Shown piece by piece: positions 1 to 8,323 of a stretch of DNA of 64,000 nt (position 1 is the stretch's first letter; every line of letters starts with the position of its first letter). The notes beneath the pieces were generated by a model that saw nothing but the letters and a program-made list of their open reading frames with translations, was not told where the DNA came from and ran no database searches. The translations under genes and the position numbers were made by a program. Source of the DNA: Gilvimarinus sp. DA14 (GTDB lineage: Bacteria; Pseudomonadota; Gammaproteobacteria; Pseudomonadales; Cellvibrionaceae); contig NZ_CP100350.1 of the NCBI RefSeq assembly GCF_024204685.1, positions 3,892,838-3,956,837 on the forward strand, given 5' to 3'.

Positions 1-1
1 G

Positions 2-1399
2 CAGTATCCCGTGGCGGTTTTCGGTGCAATTCGCGCCGGTATGGTAGTGGTAAACACCAATCCGCTTTACACCGCCTCAGAGCTTAAGCACCAGTTAACC
101 GACTCGGGCGCCAAGGCCTTGGTGGTACTGGCGAATGTTGCAGCCGCCGCTTCCGAGATTATTGAGCAGACAGATGTTGAGCATGTAATCGTGACCGAAC
201 TGGCCGATTTGCATCCGCCACTCAAGCGCACCTTGGTTAACTTTGTGGTAAAGCACGTTAAAAAGCTGGTGCCAGATTTTTCTTTTGCCAAGTCCGAATC
301 GTTTACTCAGGTTATTAAAGCCGCAAGCCAGGCGCCCAAGCCGCACAGCGCTACTCCCGACGATGTTGCCGTATTGCAATACACGGGGGGGACTACCGGT
401 GTCGCCAAGGGCGCGATGCTGACGCACCGCAATCTGGTGGCAAACATGCTGCAAGTAAACCTGCATATGCAGGATTGCTTTCGCAAAAACCAGGATTTAT
501 TTGTTGCGCCTCTGCCGCTGTATCATATTTACGCCTACACCATTCACTGCATGTGCGCCTTTTCTTTGGGCAACGAGAATTTATTGATTCCCAACCCCCG
601 CGACATTCCCGGCTTTGTTAAAGAGTTAAAAGGCAAACCCTTCTCCTGTTTTGTCGGTTTGAATACTTTGTTTAACGCACTGTGCCGCAACGAGGATTTC
701 CGCAACCTGGACTTTTCTCATATGCGTTTGTCATCTTCCGGTGGTATGGCGCTCACTAAGGATGCCGCCAAACGCTGGGAAGAGGTCACCGGCACTCCCG
801 TATGTGAGGGCTATGGTTTAACGGAAACCTCACCGGTCGTTTGTATTAATCCGCGTCAGGCCATCAAGCTGGGTACCGTAGGTTTGCCTGTGCCGCAGAC
901 CGAGGTTAAAACTATCGATGAAGATGGCACCGACCTGCCGGTGGGTGAGGCGGGTGAGCTGTGTGTACGTGGTCCCCAGGTCATGAAAGGTTATTGGCAC
1001 CGCGAGGAGGCGACGCGCGAGATTCTCGGTGACGACGGCTGGCTTAAAACTGGCGATATTGCAGTTATCGACGCCGAGGGCTATGTCAAAATTGTCGACC
1101 GTAAAAAAGACATGATTAACGTGTCTGGGTTTAAAGTTTTCCCCAATGAAGTGGAAGACGCCTTAACCGCACACCCGGAAATTGTCGAAGCCGCTGTGGT
1201 CGGGGTAGACGATGAAGAGAGCGGTGAGTTGGTGAAAGCGTTTGTGGTGGTCAGCAATCCCAACCTCAGCGAGCAGGATGTACGTGATTTTGCCCGCCAG
1301 TCGCTGACGGCCTATAAAGTGCCCAGCAGCGTCGAGTTTCGCGATGAGCTGCCCAAAACCAATGTGGGTAAAGTACTCAGACGTAAACTCAAGGAATAA
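2..1399 (+). CDS. fadD: Long-chain fatty acid-CoA ligase, 5' end outside the window
   Basis: Activates long-chain fatty acids to acyl-CoA with ATP, the entry step to beta-oxidation, at the inner face of the inner membrane. The reading frame is open from the left edge and has no proper start in the window, so roughly the first 80-100 residues are missing. The AMP-binding signature YTGGTTGVAKGA lies about 124 residues after the GTG at 11. The later block GDDGWLKTGDIA and the hinge region DRKKDMINVSGFKVFPNEVE match the fatty acyl-CoA synthetase signature. The C-terminal lysine region (KTNVGKVLRRKL) is intact. A patatin-like lipase starts 21 bases downstream on the same strand, which fits a shared lipid-degradation transcript. 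The FadD-type assignment is secure; the chain-length preference is inferred. Confidence 0.93.
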   Translation, partial: QYPVAVFGAIRAGMVVVNTNPLYTASELKHQLTDSGAKALVVLANVAAAASEIIEQTDVEHVIVTELADLHPPLKRTLVNFVVKHVKKLVPDFSFAKSESFTQVIKAASQAPKPHSATPDDVAVLQYTGGTTGVAKGAMLTHRNLVANMLQVNLHMQDCFRKNQDLFVAPLPLYHIYAYTIHCMCAFSLGNENLLIPNPRDIPGFVKELKGKPFSCFVGLNTLFNALCRNEDFRNLDFSHMRLSSSGGMALTKDAAKRWEEVTGTPVCEGYGLTETSPVVCINPRQAIKLGTVGLPVPQTEVKTIDEDGTDLPVGEAGELCVRGPQVMKGYWHREEATREILGDDGWLKTGDIAVIDAEGYVKIVDRKKDMINVSGFKVFPNEVEDALTAHPEIVEAAVVGVDDEESGELVKAFVVVSNPNLSEQDVRDFARQSLTAYKVPSSVEFRDELPKTNVGKVLRRKLKE

Positions 1400-1420
1400 C
1401 AAAATCCGGGGGCGGCGCAT

Positions 1421-2605
1421 TTGAGCCAAACAGCGTTAATACTGTCCGGCGGCGGCGCCCGCGCAGCCTACCAGGTTGGTGTGTTACAGGCGATTGCCGA
1501 TATCATGCCCGACGGCATAGACAATCCCTTTCCTATCATTTGTGGTACCTCCGCGGGCGCCATTAATGCCATGGCGCTCGCCGCTCACCCCGGCACCTTT
1601 CGCCAGGCGGTTAATCATTTGTCTATCTTGTGGCTTAAGCTTTCTATCGATCAGGTGTATCGCCACGGTTGGTGGGATATAGGCAAAAGCTTCGGGCGCT
1701 TGGGCTTGTCTTTGTTCAATGACGGTATCGGCCGCCACAGGCCTTTGTCACTGCTGGACAATGGCCCTTTGTGGGAGTTGCTGGCGGACAAAATTGCCTT
1801 CGGCAACATTGAAAAAAACATCAGCGCTGGCAAGCTACGCGCCGTGAGTATCACCGCCATGGGGTACACCTCGGGCCGTTCTGTCAGTTTTTTTCAGGGG
1901 GAGCCTCAGTTAGCCGGCTGGCGCCGTTTTCGCCGCGAGGGTGTGCCTACCCCCATTCGCCTGGAACACTTATTGGCTTCATCGGCGATTCCTACTATTT
2001 TTCCCACCGTGCGCATTAATCGCGAATACTTTGGCGATGGCGCCCTGCGTCAGCTGGCGCCCTTAAGCCCCGCGCTGCACCTGGGGGCTGATTCGCTATT
2101 CGTGATTGGGGTCAGTGGCAACCGCAACCCCAAGCACTGGGGCAAGCGTATGCCGATAAGGCACTCGCCCTCCATGGCGCAGATTGTCGGGCATTTGCTC
2201 AACAGTGCGTTTATCGATGCCCTGGAAAACGATATTGAACACATGGAGCGCCTTAACCGGTTGCTCAAGCTTATCCCCCGCGAACAGTTAGAGGCCGAAG
2301 GTATAGGCTTAAGGCCCGTGCAGAGTCTGGTGGTTTCACCCAGTAAAGCTGTGGATGCAATCGCGGGGCGCAAGGTGCGCTACTTGCCTGCGAGTGTGCG
2401 CTACTTTCTCCGCGCTACAGGTGCAACGGCTAAGGGTGGAGGGGCGACGGCCGCCAGTTATCTGTTGTTTGCCAACCCTTTTATCACTGAGCTGATTGAG
2501 CTTGGCTATCAGGATACAATGTGGGAGGCGAGCGCGATTAGAGAGTTTTTTACCGACCCTAAGCTTGATGCAAATCAAGAGGTACACCCCGTTCACAGCT
2601 TATAG
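1421..2605 (+). CDS. Patatin-like phospholipase
   Basis: A 394-residue serine acyl hydrolase of the patatin family. The oxyanion-hole glycine loop SGGGARAAYQ is at residues 9-18, the nucleophile elbow GTSAG (Ser44) at 42-46 and the catalytic-dyad motif DGA (Asp206) at 206-208. No signal peptide is visible, so it is probably cytoplasmic or membrane-associated. The start is TTG. The next ATG lies past residue 28 and would remove the glycine loop, and GGGGGCGG upstream can serve as ribosome binding site. It follows fadD by 21 bases, so it may release fatty acids for activation. The true lipid substrate is unknown. Its last codons contain the FNR-type site and -10 element of the next gene. Confidence 0.9.
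   Translation: MSQTALILSGGGARAAYQVGVLQAIADIMPDGIDNPFPIICGTSAGAINAMALAAHPGTFRQAVNHLSILWLKLSIDQVYRHGWWDIGKSFGRLGLSLFNDGIGRHRPLSLLDNGPLWELLADKIAFGNIEKNISAGKLRAVSITAMGYTSGRSVSFFQGEPQLAGWRRFRREGVPTPIRLEHLLASSAIPTIFPTVRINREYFGDGALRQLAPLSPALHLGADSLFVIGVSGNRNPKHWGKRMPIRHSPSMAQIVGHLLNSAFIDALENDIEHMERLNRLLKLIPREQLEAEGIGLRPVQSLVVSPSKAVDAIAGRKVRYLPASVRYFLRATGATAKGGGATAASYLLFANPFITELIELGYQDTMWEASAIREFFTDPKLDANQEVHPVHSL
2565..2578 (+). promoter_or_regulatory. FNR/Anr box for hemN
   Basis: TTGATGCAAATCAA matches the FNR/Anr consensus TTGAT-N4-ATCAA at every fixed base. It lies inside the 3' end of the patatin-like gene. A -10-like TATAGT at 2601-2606 puts the likely transcription start near 2612-2613, so the box centre (2571.5) is at about -41, the class II activator position. 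FNR or Anr would switch on hemN when oxygen is low. Confidence 0.8.
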
Positions 2606-2628
2606 TAGCTACTGGCAAGAGGGCTACT

Positions 2629-4026
2629 ATGAACACATCTATCCCGGCGCAGCAATGGCGCGATTTAGTGGGTCGCTATGATTTATCCGGCCCACGTTAT
2701 ACGTCTTATCCTACCGCCTTACAGTTCCGGCCGGAGTTCGCTCTGGCCGATCAGCTTGAGGCTATGCTCAACAGTCAGCGCCACAATAAACCGCTGTCGC
2801 TGTATTTTCATCTGCCTTTCTGCCAAAGCCTCTGCTACTACTGCGGTTGCAATAAAGTAGTGACCCGCAATCGCAATCGGGTCGATGAATATTTGCAAAG
2901 TCTGGCGCAGGAAATGGAGCATTATCGCGAGCTTGTGGGTATTTATCGCGAAGTGCGTCAGTTGCACTGGGGCGGTGGCACGCCCACTTATTTAAGCCAT
3001 AAGCAAATGGCGCAGCTAATGGCGCTAACGTTGCGTTATTTTAATCTTGCTTGCGATGACAGCGCCGAACATGCGGTGGAAATTCATCCGGGCCAAACTG
3101 CAGTGGAGACCATTGAGGTATTGCGAGGCCTCGGTTTTAACCGCTTGAGTATGGGGGTGCAAGATTTTAACCCACAGGTGCAGGCGGCGGTGAATCGCTT
3201 CAATAGTGAGGCCCAAGTGCGCGATCTGGTTGAGCGCGCACGACAATGCGGTTTTCATTCAATCAATATGGATCTTATTTACGGCTTGCCTCATCAAAGC
3301 CTGGCAAGTTTTACCCAAACCCTGGACAGTGTGATTCAGTTACGGCCCAACAGATTGAGTTTATTTAGCTATGCTCACATGCCGGCGCAGATAAAAAGCC
3401 AGAGATTGATTCACTCGGTGGATTTACCGGCCGCCGAAGTAAAGCTGCAAATATTCAGTCATGCGCTTGAGCAGTTGCAGCGCGAAGGCTATGTGCACAT
3501 TGGTATGGACCACTTTGCCTTGGAAACCGATGATTTGGTGCTCGCCCAGCGGGAAAATCGGCTGCAGCGAAATTTTCAGGGTTATGCCACCGGTCGCGAA
3601 TGCGACCTCATTGGCCTGGGGGTTTCGTCCATCAGCTCGGTGGGAAATGTTTACTGGCAAAATCAAAAGTCGGTAAAAGACTATCAGCAAGCGTTGAACT
3701 CAGGTCGGCTCCCGGTAGAGCGGGGCGTTTGCTTAACTCGTGACGATGTTATTCGCCGCTGGGCGATTACGCAGTTGATGTGTCATTATCGGCTTGACTG
3801 GCAAGAGCTGGGTGAACACTTTGGGGTGATCGCAACCGACTATTTTGCCACAGAGCTTGAGGCTCTGGCTGAGCTTGAGAGAGATGGCCTGTTAACCTTG
3901 AGCGATGACGGATTAGAAGTCAGCCGCCTGGGCAAGATGGTCATACGGCGTATCGCCATGGTGTTTGACGCCTACCTTGCAAAAAATCCGCGGCATGGGG
4001 CCGGTCGTTACTCCAAGGTTATTTAA
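2629..4026 (+). CDS. hemN: Oxygen-independent coproporphyrinogen III oxidase
   Basis: A radical-SAM enzyme of 465 residues that decarboxylates coproporphyrinogen III to protoporphyrinogen IX in haem synthesis without oxygen. The iron-sulfur cysteines are at 65, 69, 72 and 74 in HLPFCQSLCYYCGCNKVVTR, the CX3CX2CXC pattern of true HemN rather than HemW. The GGGTPTYL SAM-binding segment follows near residue 115. Length matches E. coli HemN (457). AAGAGGG lies six bases upstream of the ATG. Regulation by FNR/Anr is suggested by the box at 2565-2578. TAGTAGC (2603-2609) and GCTACTA (2623-2629) could pair across the leader and cover the start codon. It converges with lpxH 18 bases away. Confidence 0.96.
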   Translation: MNTSIPAQQWRDLVGRYDLSGPRYTSYPTALQFRPEFALADQLEAMLNSQRHNKPLSLYFHLPFCQSLCYYCGCNKVVTRNRNRVDEYLQSLAQEMEHYRELVGIYREVRQLHWGGGTPTYLSHKQMAQLMALTLRYFNLACDDSAEHAVEIHPGQTAVETIEVLRGLGFNRLSMGVQDFNPQVQAAVNRFNSEAQVRDLVERARQCGFHSINMDLIYGLPHQSLASFTQTLDSVIQLRPNRLSLFSYAHMPAQIKSQRLIHSVDLPAAEVKLQIFSHALEQLQREGYVHIGMDHFALETDDLVLAQRENRLQRNFQGYATGRECDLIGLGVSSISSVGNVYWQNQKSVKDYQQALNSGRLPVERGVCLTRDDVIRRWAITQLMCHYRLDWQELGEHFGVIATDYFATELEALAELERDGLLTLSDDGLEVSRLGKMVIRRIAMVFDAYLAKNPRHGAGRYSKVI

Positions 4027-4044
4027 GTCAAGTCGAGTAGACTG

Positions 4045-4767
4045 TTAAATCGGCCAGTGGCGCAGCTCTAAAGTATCCGTATCAGCGTACAGGCTCCAGC
4101 CGTAGTCGTGCCAGTCGCCCAGTACTATGCGCTCGCCCGTACCATGATTTAAGGTCAGTGGGTGGCGCGCTGGCCTGTGGGTGTGGCCGTGAATCATCAG
4201 CGACACTTTTTCTTGCTCCATTAGTTCCACCACAGCCTGCGGAGTGACATCCATAATGTCTTCAGCTTTAGAGCTGTTCATGGTTTTGCTTTTGCTGCGC
4301 AGCTCGGCGGCCAGGGCTCTTCTTACATCAAGTGGCTGAGAAAGAATTTGCGCCTGCCACTGGGGTGAGCGAAGTTGCTGGCGCAGTGCCATATATTCGC
4401 TGTCGCGGGTACATAAACTGTCGCCGTGGAGCAGCAGCGCTGAGCGCCCATAAAGATCAATCAGCGTCGGGTCCTGCAGCAACGTTAAACCGGCGCGGCG
4501 TGCAAAGTCATCGCCGAGTAAAAAATCCCGATTGCCGTGCATAAAGAAAATGGCCGTGCCGCTAGCGGCGGTGGCATTCAGTTTTTCTGCCACCTCAGCA
4601 ATAAACGGGTCGTCGTCATCGTCGCCAATCCAGGCATCGAAAAAATCACCCAGAATATACAGGGCATCGATGTTATGCGCGTGCTGTTCGAGAAACCGGT
4701 AGAACGCCTGCGCCGCCTCGGGGCGCGAGGCGTGCAGGTGCAAGTCAGAGATAAACTGTGTAGCCAT
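4045..4767 (-). CDS. lpxH: UDP-2,3-diacylglucosamine diphosphatase
   Basis: Cleaves UDP-2,3-diacylglucosamine to lipid X and UMP, the fourth step of lipid A synthesis, at the inner membrane surface. The 240-residue protein has the calcineurin-type metallophosphoesterase set: SDLHL (Asp8, His10), GDFFDAW (Asp41), GNRD (78-81), LLHGD (112-116) and HGHTH (193-197). Length matches E. coli LpxH (240). It starts 5 bases after the ppiB stop, so the two are probably one transcript, an arrangement also found in E. coli. Confidence 0.96.
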   Translation of the reverse strand: MATQFISDLHLHASRPEAAQAFYRFLEQHAHNIDALYILGDFFDAWIGDDDDDPFIAEVAEKLNATAASGTAIFFMHGNRDFLLGDDFARRAGLTLLQDPTLIDLYGRSALLLHGDSLCTRDSEYMALRQQLRSPQWQAQILSQPLDVRRALAAELRSKSKTMNSSKAEDIMDVTPQAVVELMEQEKVSLMIHGHTHRPARHPLTLNHGTGERIVLGDWHDYGWSLYADTDTLELRHWPI

Positions 4768-4772
4768 AGGGC

Positions 4773-5264
4773 TTAAGCAACACTGACCTTTTCGATAATA
4801 ACCGCATCCACGGGTACGTCCTGGTGGAAACCGCGGCTACCGGTGGGTACGTTTTTGATTTTCTCCACCACGTCCATGCCATCGGTCACTTTGCCAAACA
4901 CACAATAGCCCCAGCCCTGGGCGTTCTTGCCGCTGTGGTTTAAAAAGTCGTTGTCTTTGACGTTGATAAAAAACTGCGCTGTGGCGCTGTGGGGGTCGCC
5001 GGTGCGCGCCATGGCAACAGTGCCTTTATCGTTTTTCAGACCATTGTCGGCTTCGTTTTCAATGGCCGCACGAGTTTCCTTTTGCTGCATGTTTTCGTCC
5101 ATGCCGCCGCCTTGAATCATAAAGCCGTCAATAACACGGTGGAAAATGGTGCCGTCGTAAAAGCCGCTTTCGGCGTATTCTTTAAAGTTGGCGGCGGTGT
5201 TGGGGGCTTTGTCGAAATCCAGTTCCAGGGCAATATCGCCGTAGTTGGTGTGCAGGGTGATCAT
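4773..5264 (-). CDS. ppiB: Peptidyl-prolyl cis-trans isomerase B (cyclophilin)
   Basis: A cytoplasmic cyclophilin of 163 residues that speeds cis-trans isomerisation of proline peptide bonds. It has no signal peptide, unlike PpiA. The core cyclophilin motifs are present: [13 protein letters not shown] with the catalytic Arg, [17 protein letters not shown], and [16 protein letters not shown] near the C terminus. The start ATG is preceded by GAGGATGAACC on the minus strand. lpxH follows after 5 bases. Confidence 0.96.
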   Translation of the reverse strand: MITLHTNYGDIALELDFDKAPNTAANFKEYAESGFYDGTIFHRVIDGFMIQGGGMDENMQQKETRAAIENEADNGLKNDKGTVAMARTGDPHSATAQFFINVKDNDFLNHSGKNAQGWGYCVFGKVTDGMDVVEKIKNVPTGSRGFHQDVPVDAVIIEKVSVA

Positions 5265-5366
5265 GGTTCATCCTCGTTGTCGATGTTGTATCAATTTGGC
5301 GTTGTAGCGGATAGGCGTGGTATCGGTTAAACGCTATGCCGTAAAAAATCGGCCGTCATAATAAGG

Positions 5367-6077
5367 TTACGGAGTGATTTTCGCCACCGCCGCTTTTAAC
5401 CCTTCCACCTCAATGGTAAGCAAGTGCTCAAAGGCGCGCGCCTGCGACTGCGGGTGCGCGGCGCCAAATTCCTCGGGCCAGTGTCCGCAGTAGATGGCGC
5501 CCTCAATGCTGCCGGTTTTCACCAGCATGGTGAGCCCGTGAATCAAAGACCAGGAACTTAGGGTGGCGACATAGGTAGCGTATTCGTTCGAGGGCAGCTG
5601 ATGTTGTTGCAACATTTCCACAATCGCACCACGCAGCAGCTGAATGCTGTCTACGCCAGCTTCAATGCACTCTTGCTTAATGCGGTCGCGCTCCGGAGTC
5701 CAGGCGAACAAATTGTCGAACAGGTTGGGGTTTTCTCGGGCAAACGCCATGTAGCCATGAGCCAATAAGCGAACCTTTACCTCGCCAGTGGCGTCGGGGG
5801 CAGTGTCGAGTGTGGCACGAAGATGCGCACTTAGTATTTCAAAACCCTTGGTTCTGAGGTCAATCAGCAAATCGGTTTTGTCAGTAAAATGGCTGTATAC
5901 CGCTGTAGCAGTGACGCCGAGAGTTTTGGCCAGGCTTCTCAGACTAAGGTTATCCAGACTGTCGTGCTGTAGGTACTCCAGCGCCGAACTCAGCAAAGAC
6001 TCGCGCAAATTGCCGTGGTGATAGCGACTTTTTGCCGCCGCGCTCGCTGATTCGGTTTTGGGATAATCTGTTGCCAT
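5367..6077 (-). CDS. TetR-family transcriptional regulator
   Basis: A 236-residue repressor-type protein. The N-terminal helix-turn-helix (about residues 20-65) begins YHHGNLRESLLSSALEYL and includes LSLRSLAKTLGVTATAVYSHF, typical of TetR proteins with a WHG-type ligand-binding C-terminal domain. It lies downstream of, and on the same strand as, the three-gene RND/LolA-like/beta-barrel operon, separated by about 90 bases that contain the palindrome TGTTAACA (6159-6166). A related palindrome lies in front of the operon (10731-10743). I infer that it controls the operon and perhaps itself; the ligand is unknown. Confidence 0.88.
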   Translation of the reverse strand: MATDYPKTESASAAAKSRYHHGNLRESLLSSALEYLQHDSLDNLSLRSLAKTLGVTATAVYSHFTDKTDLLIDLRTKGFEILSAHLRATLDTAPDATGEVKVRLLAHGYMAFARENPNLFDNLFAWTPERDRIKQECIEAGVDSIQLLRGAIVEMLQQHQLPSNEYATYVATLSSWSLIHGLTMLVKTGSIEGAIYCGHWPEEFGAAHPQSQARAFEHLLTIEVEGLKAAVAKITP

Positions 6078-6170
6078 AAACCCATTTTCTCGCGCAAAAC
6101 CCTCATTTTAACAGAAGCCGGCGCTAACTGGATAAAAGTATCGTCGGATTCAAACGCGTGTTAACAGCCG

Positions 6171-7517
6171 CTATAGTCCCCAGCGTAGGTTGATTAGCAC
6201 GGCGTCGTTATGCCGGTAAGGGTATATTTGTTGGCTGGGGTTGCTACCGCGATATTCTACGGCGGTAATTCCCAGCGAAACGGCATCGTTGATCTGCCAA
6301 TCGGCCGATAGCCGTACGACATCCCCCTGGTTGCCGGTCATGCGCAGCGCGAAGGCCTCCAGGGTGAGTCTTTCATTCAATAGGGTGTAGGTGGCGCGCC
6401 CCGAGGCGCCGGGCTGCCAGCGATCAGCGGCGAGGCCGCTCTGTTGGTTTGCAATGTATTGCCAGCTGAATTCGGCGCTGAGCTGTAAATCATCAATGCC
6501 GCTGTAATCGCCCCCCAGCATGCCGCGCCACTGATCGGTTTTTTGCCAGGGTGCGAGGGGATCTTGCGCCGCCACCTTGCTGTGATGGTGCCAGGCCTGC
6601 TCGGTGCGCAGCAGAAAATTGCCGTACACCGCCTGCAGGCCAAGCCCGGCGACTTGGGTGCGCCAGCTCTGCAGCTGAACCTCAGCCGGTTGGGTAGTGA
6701 AGTCCGCCGCGGTGGGCGCCAGCTCGTAGCTGGCGACATCGGCGATCAAGAGCTGGCTGTCGACTCCCTGCCAGTGTTGGCGATAGCGCAGCGCCAGACC
6801 GGGTCGGTTGTCGCGTTTTTTTATCAGTACTGGATCTTGCGCGGGGTTGCCGGTACGCAGGGCGATATAAGGGTCAAACTCATCATAGGCCGCAGGCAGG
6901 CGATCTGGCTCGGGTTCGATCAGTGTTACCAGGTCTAACTTATTTGCCCAGGTGATACGCACCGAGCCCACCGGTAGGCGCAGTTTCTCCAGGTCTTCCT
7001 GCCCCGGCCAGCGCTGGTCCCGCCGGGCCAGCACATCGGTTATTTTAAGTGATTCCGCTTCGCCCCAGGCTAAGGTCTGGTAGCCCGCCTTTAACCACCA
7101 GTCGCCCTGTTGCCAGGAGACAAATGTGTCGGCCATCTCCAGGCGCAGGCGGCGGTCGCGCAATTGCTCGCCCGTAAATGGGTAACCCTGCCAAATGCCG
7201 GCATCGCGCAGCTGCGGCAGCCAATCTTGCACCAGTGAGCCACCAATTTGCGCCCGCCAGGGGCCCTGGCGCCAGCCCAGCTCGGCAAATAAGTGGGTTT
7301 CCGTACGGGTCAAATCACTTTGCTGGCGGCTCGCCGGCAATGACGGTGTGTGCCAGCCATAGCCTGTTTTCAGCTGTAGCCAGGCGCGATGACTCCAGGG
7401 GCTTTGCAGGTTAGGGCGCTCGGTGTCGCTGGTTTGCACGGCGGCAAAAAAATCCTGCGCCGATGCATTTGCCGCGCCCAGCAAAGCGAGCAGAAGCAGT
7501 TGTTTAGTGTTAATCAT
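6171..7517 (-). CDS. Predicted outer-membrane beta-barrel protein of an RND operon
   Basis: A 448-residue protein with a short signal peptide (MINTKQLLLLALLGAANASA, cleavage after residue 20). It is rich in alternating aromatic and polar stretches ending in aromatic-rich strands, as expected for a beta barrel; it ends NLRWGL. It resembles the DUF1302/alginate-export type of porin-like proteins that travel with RND and LolA-like genes, but I cannot assign a family with certainty. Its ATG overlaps the stop of the LolA-like gene by 4 bases, so translation is probably coupled. Probable role: outer-membrane part of a transport system. Substrate unknown. Confidence 0.75.
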   Translation of the reverse strand: MINTKQLLLLALLGAANASAQDFFAAVQTSDTERPNLQSPWSHRAWLQLKTGYGWHTPSLPASRQQSDLTRTETHLFAELGWRQGPWRAQIGGSLVQDWLPQLRDAGIWQGYPFTGEQLRDRRLRLEMADTFVSWQQGDWWLKAGYQTLAWGEAESLKITDVLARRDQRWPGQEDLEKLRLPVGSVRITWANKLDLVTLIEPEPDRLPAAYDEFDPYIALRTGNPAQDPVLIKKRDNRPGLALRYRQHWQGVDSQLLIADVASYELAPTAADFTTQPAEVQLQSWRTQVAGLGLQAVYGNFLLRTEQAWHHHSKVAAQDPLAPWQKTDQWRGMLGGDYSGIDDLQLSAEFSWQYIANQQSGLAADRWQPGASGRATYTLLNERLTLEAFALRMTGNQGDVVRLSADWQINDAVSLGITAVEYRGSNPSQQIYPYRHNDAVLINLRWGL

Positions 7518-8323
7518 TGCATGCCACGCTGCATACTTTGCGTGGTAAACAGCGCCGGGTCGGTATGCTGGTTGTAGACAAAATTGCGAAACTCAAACAC
7601 GCTAGCATGCTCTTTTTCATCGCCGCGCACGGTAATCATTTGTAAGCGATGCGCTGTCCAGATGTCATCGATAAGCTCCAGCTTAGATGCGCTGAAGTAT
7701 TTGGTGCGCCCGCCGCTATCGAGCCAAATCTTGCCCTGAACCTGGACAAAGTTGTCTTTGCGAATCCAAAGGTGTGATTTTTTATAGCCGGTTTCGCTGG
7801 CGACTTTGTCGGCAAACTCAGGCTTAGGGGTGGACTCAATCAGCCAGGTATCGGCGCCATCTACCTGTGCGTTTTCCTCCAGTATCTGATACTGGTACCA
7901 ATCGGTATTGACGCCGTTAATATCCGAATAGGTGAAATCACTGCCCATAAACGAGCCAGATTTATCGCCGGCGGCGACTCTGCGTACTTGCTTTAGCGCC
8001 GGCAGGTAAAGCCAGGAGTCATCCTCGCGACCGTCGGCATAGTCGAAATTCATGTAGGTGGTGCCGGCTACATCGGTTGGGGAAACAAAAAATGAAATGG
8101 ATTTTTCCACCTCTGAATTTTCTAGCGTGTACAGACGAATATCGCGCACACGCTCGCGCTCTTTGCGGTCAATTAAAATAAGCTGGGCATCGGCGCGCGA
8201 AGAGTCGCCGGTATAGCGGGTGTCCATTTTCTCCACAATGGCGCGGGCCGATAGGCTGTCACCCCACGCCGGGGATGAGATAAATAATGCGAGAAAGATG
8301 CTGTTTAGTATCCGCAATTTCAT
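7514..8323 (-). CDS. LolA-like outer-membrane lipoprotein-sorting family protein
   Basis: A 269-residue exported protein with signal peptide MKLRILNSIFLALFISSPAWG. The mature part has the features of the periplasmic LolA/LolB-fold family commonly named outer membrane lipoprotein-sorting protein: an N-terminal helix with IVEKMDTRYTGDSSRADAQL, then strands with FVSPTDVAGTTYMNFDY and a late FEFRNFVYN segment. This fold holds acyl chains in a hydrophobic cavity. It overlaps its neighbours by 4 bases on each side. I infer that it shuttles a lipid or lipid-linked substrate between the RND pump and the outer membrane; it is not the housekeeping LolA. Confidence 0.82.
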   Translation of the reverse strand: MKLRILNSIFLALFISSPAWGDSLSARAIVEKMDTRYTGDSSRADAQLILIDRKERERVRDIRLYTLENSEVEKSISFFVSPTDVAGTTYMNFDYADGREDDSWLYLPALKQVRRVAAGDKSGSFMGSDFTYSDINGVNTDWYQYQILEENAQVDGADTWLIESTPKPEFADKVASETGYKKSHLWIRKDNFVQVQGKIWLDSGGRTKYFSASKLELIDDIWTAHRLQMITVRGDEKEHASVFEFRNFVYNQHTDPALFTTQSMQRGMQ

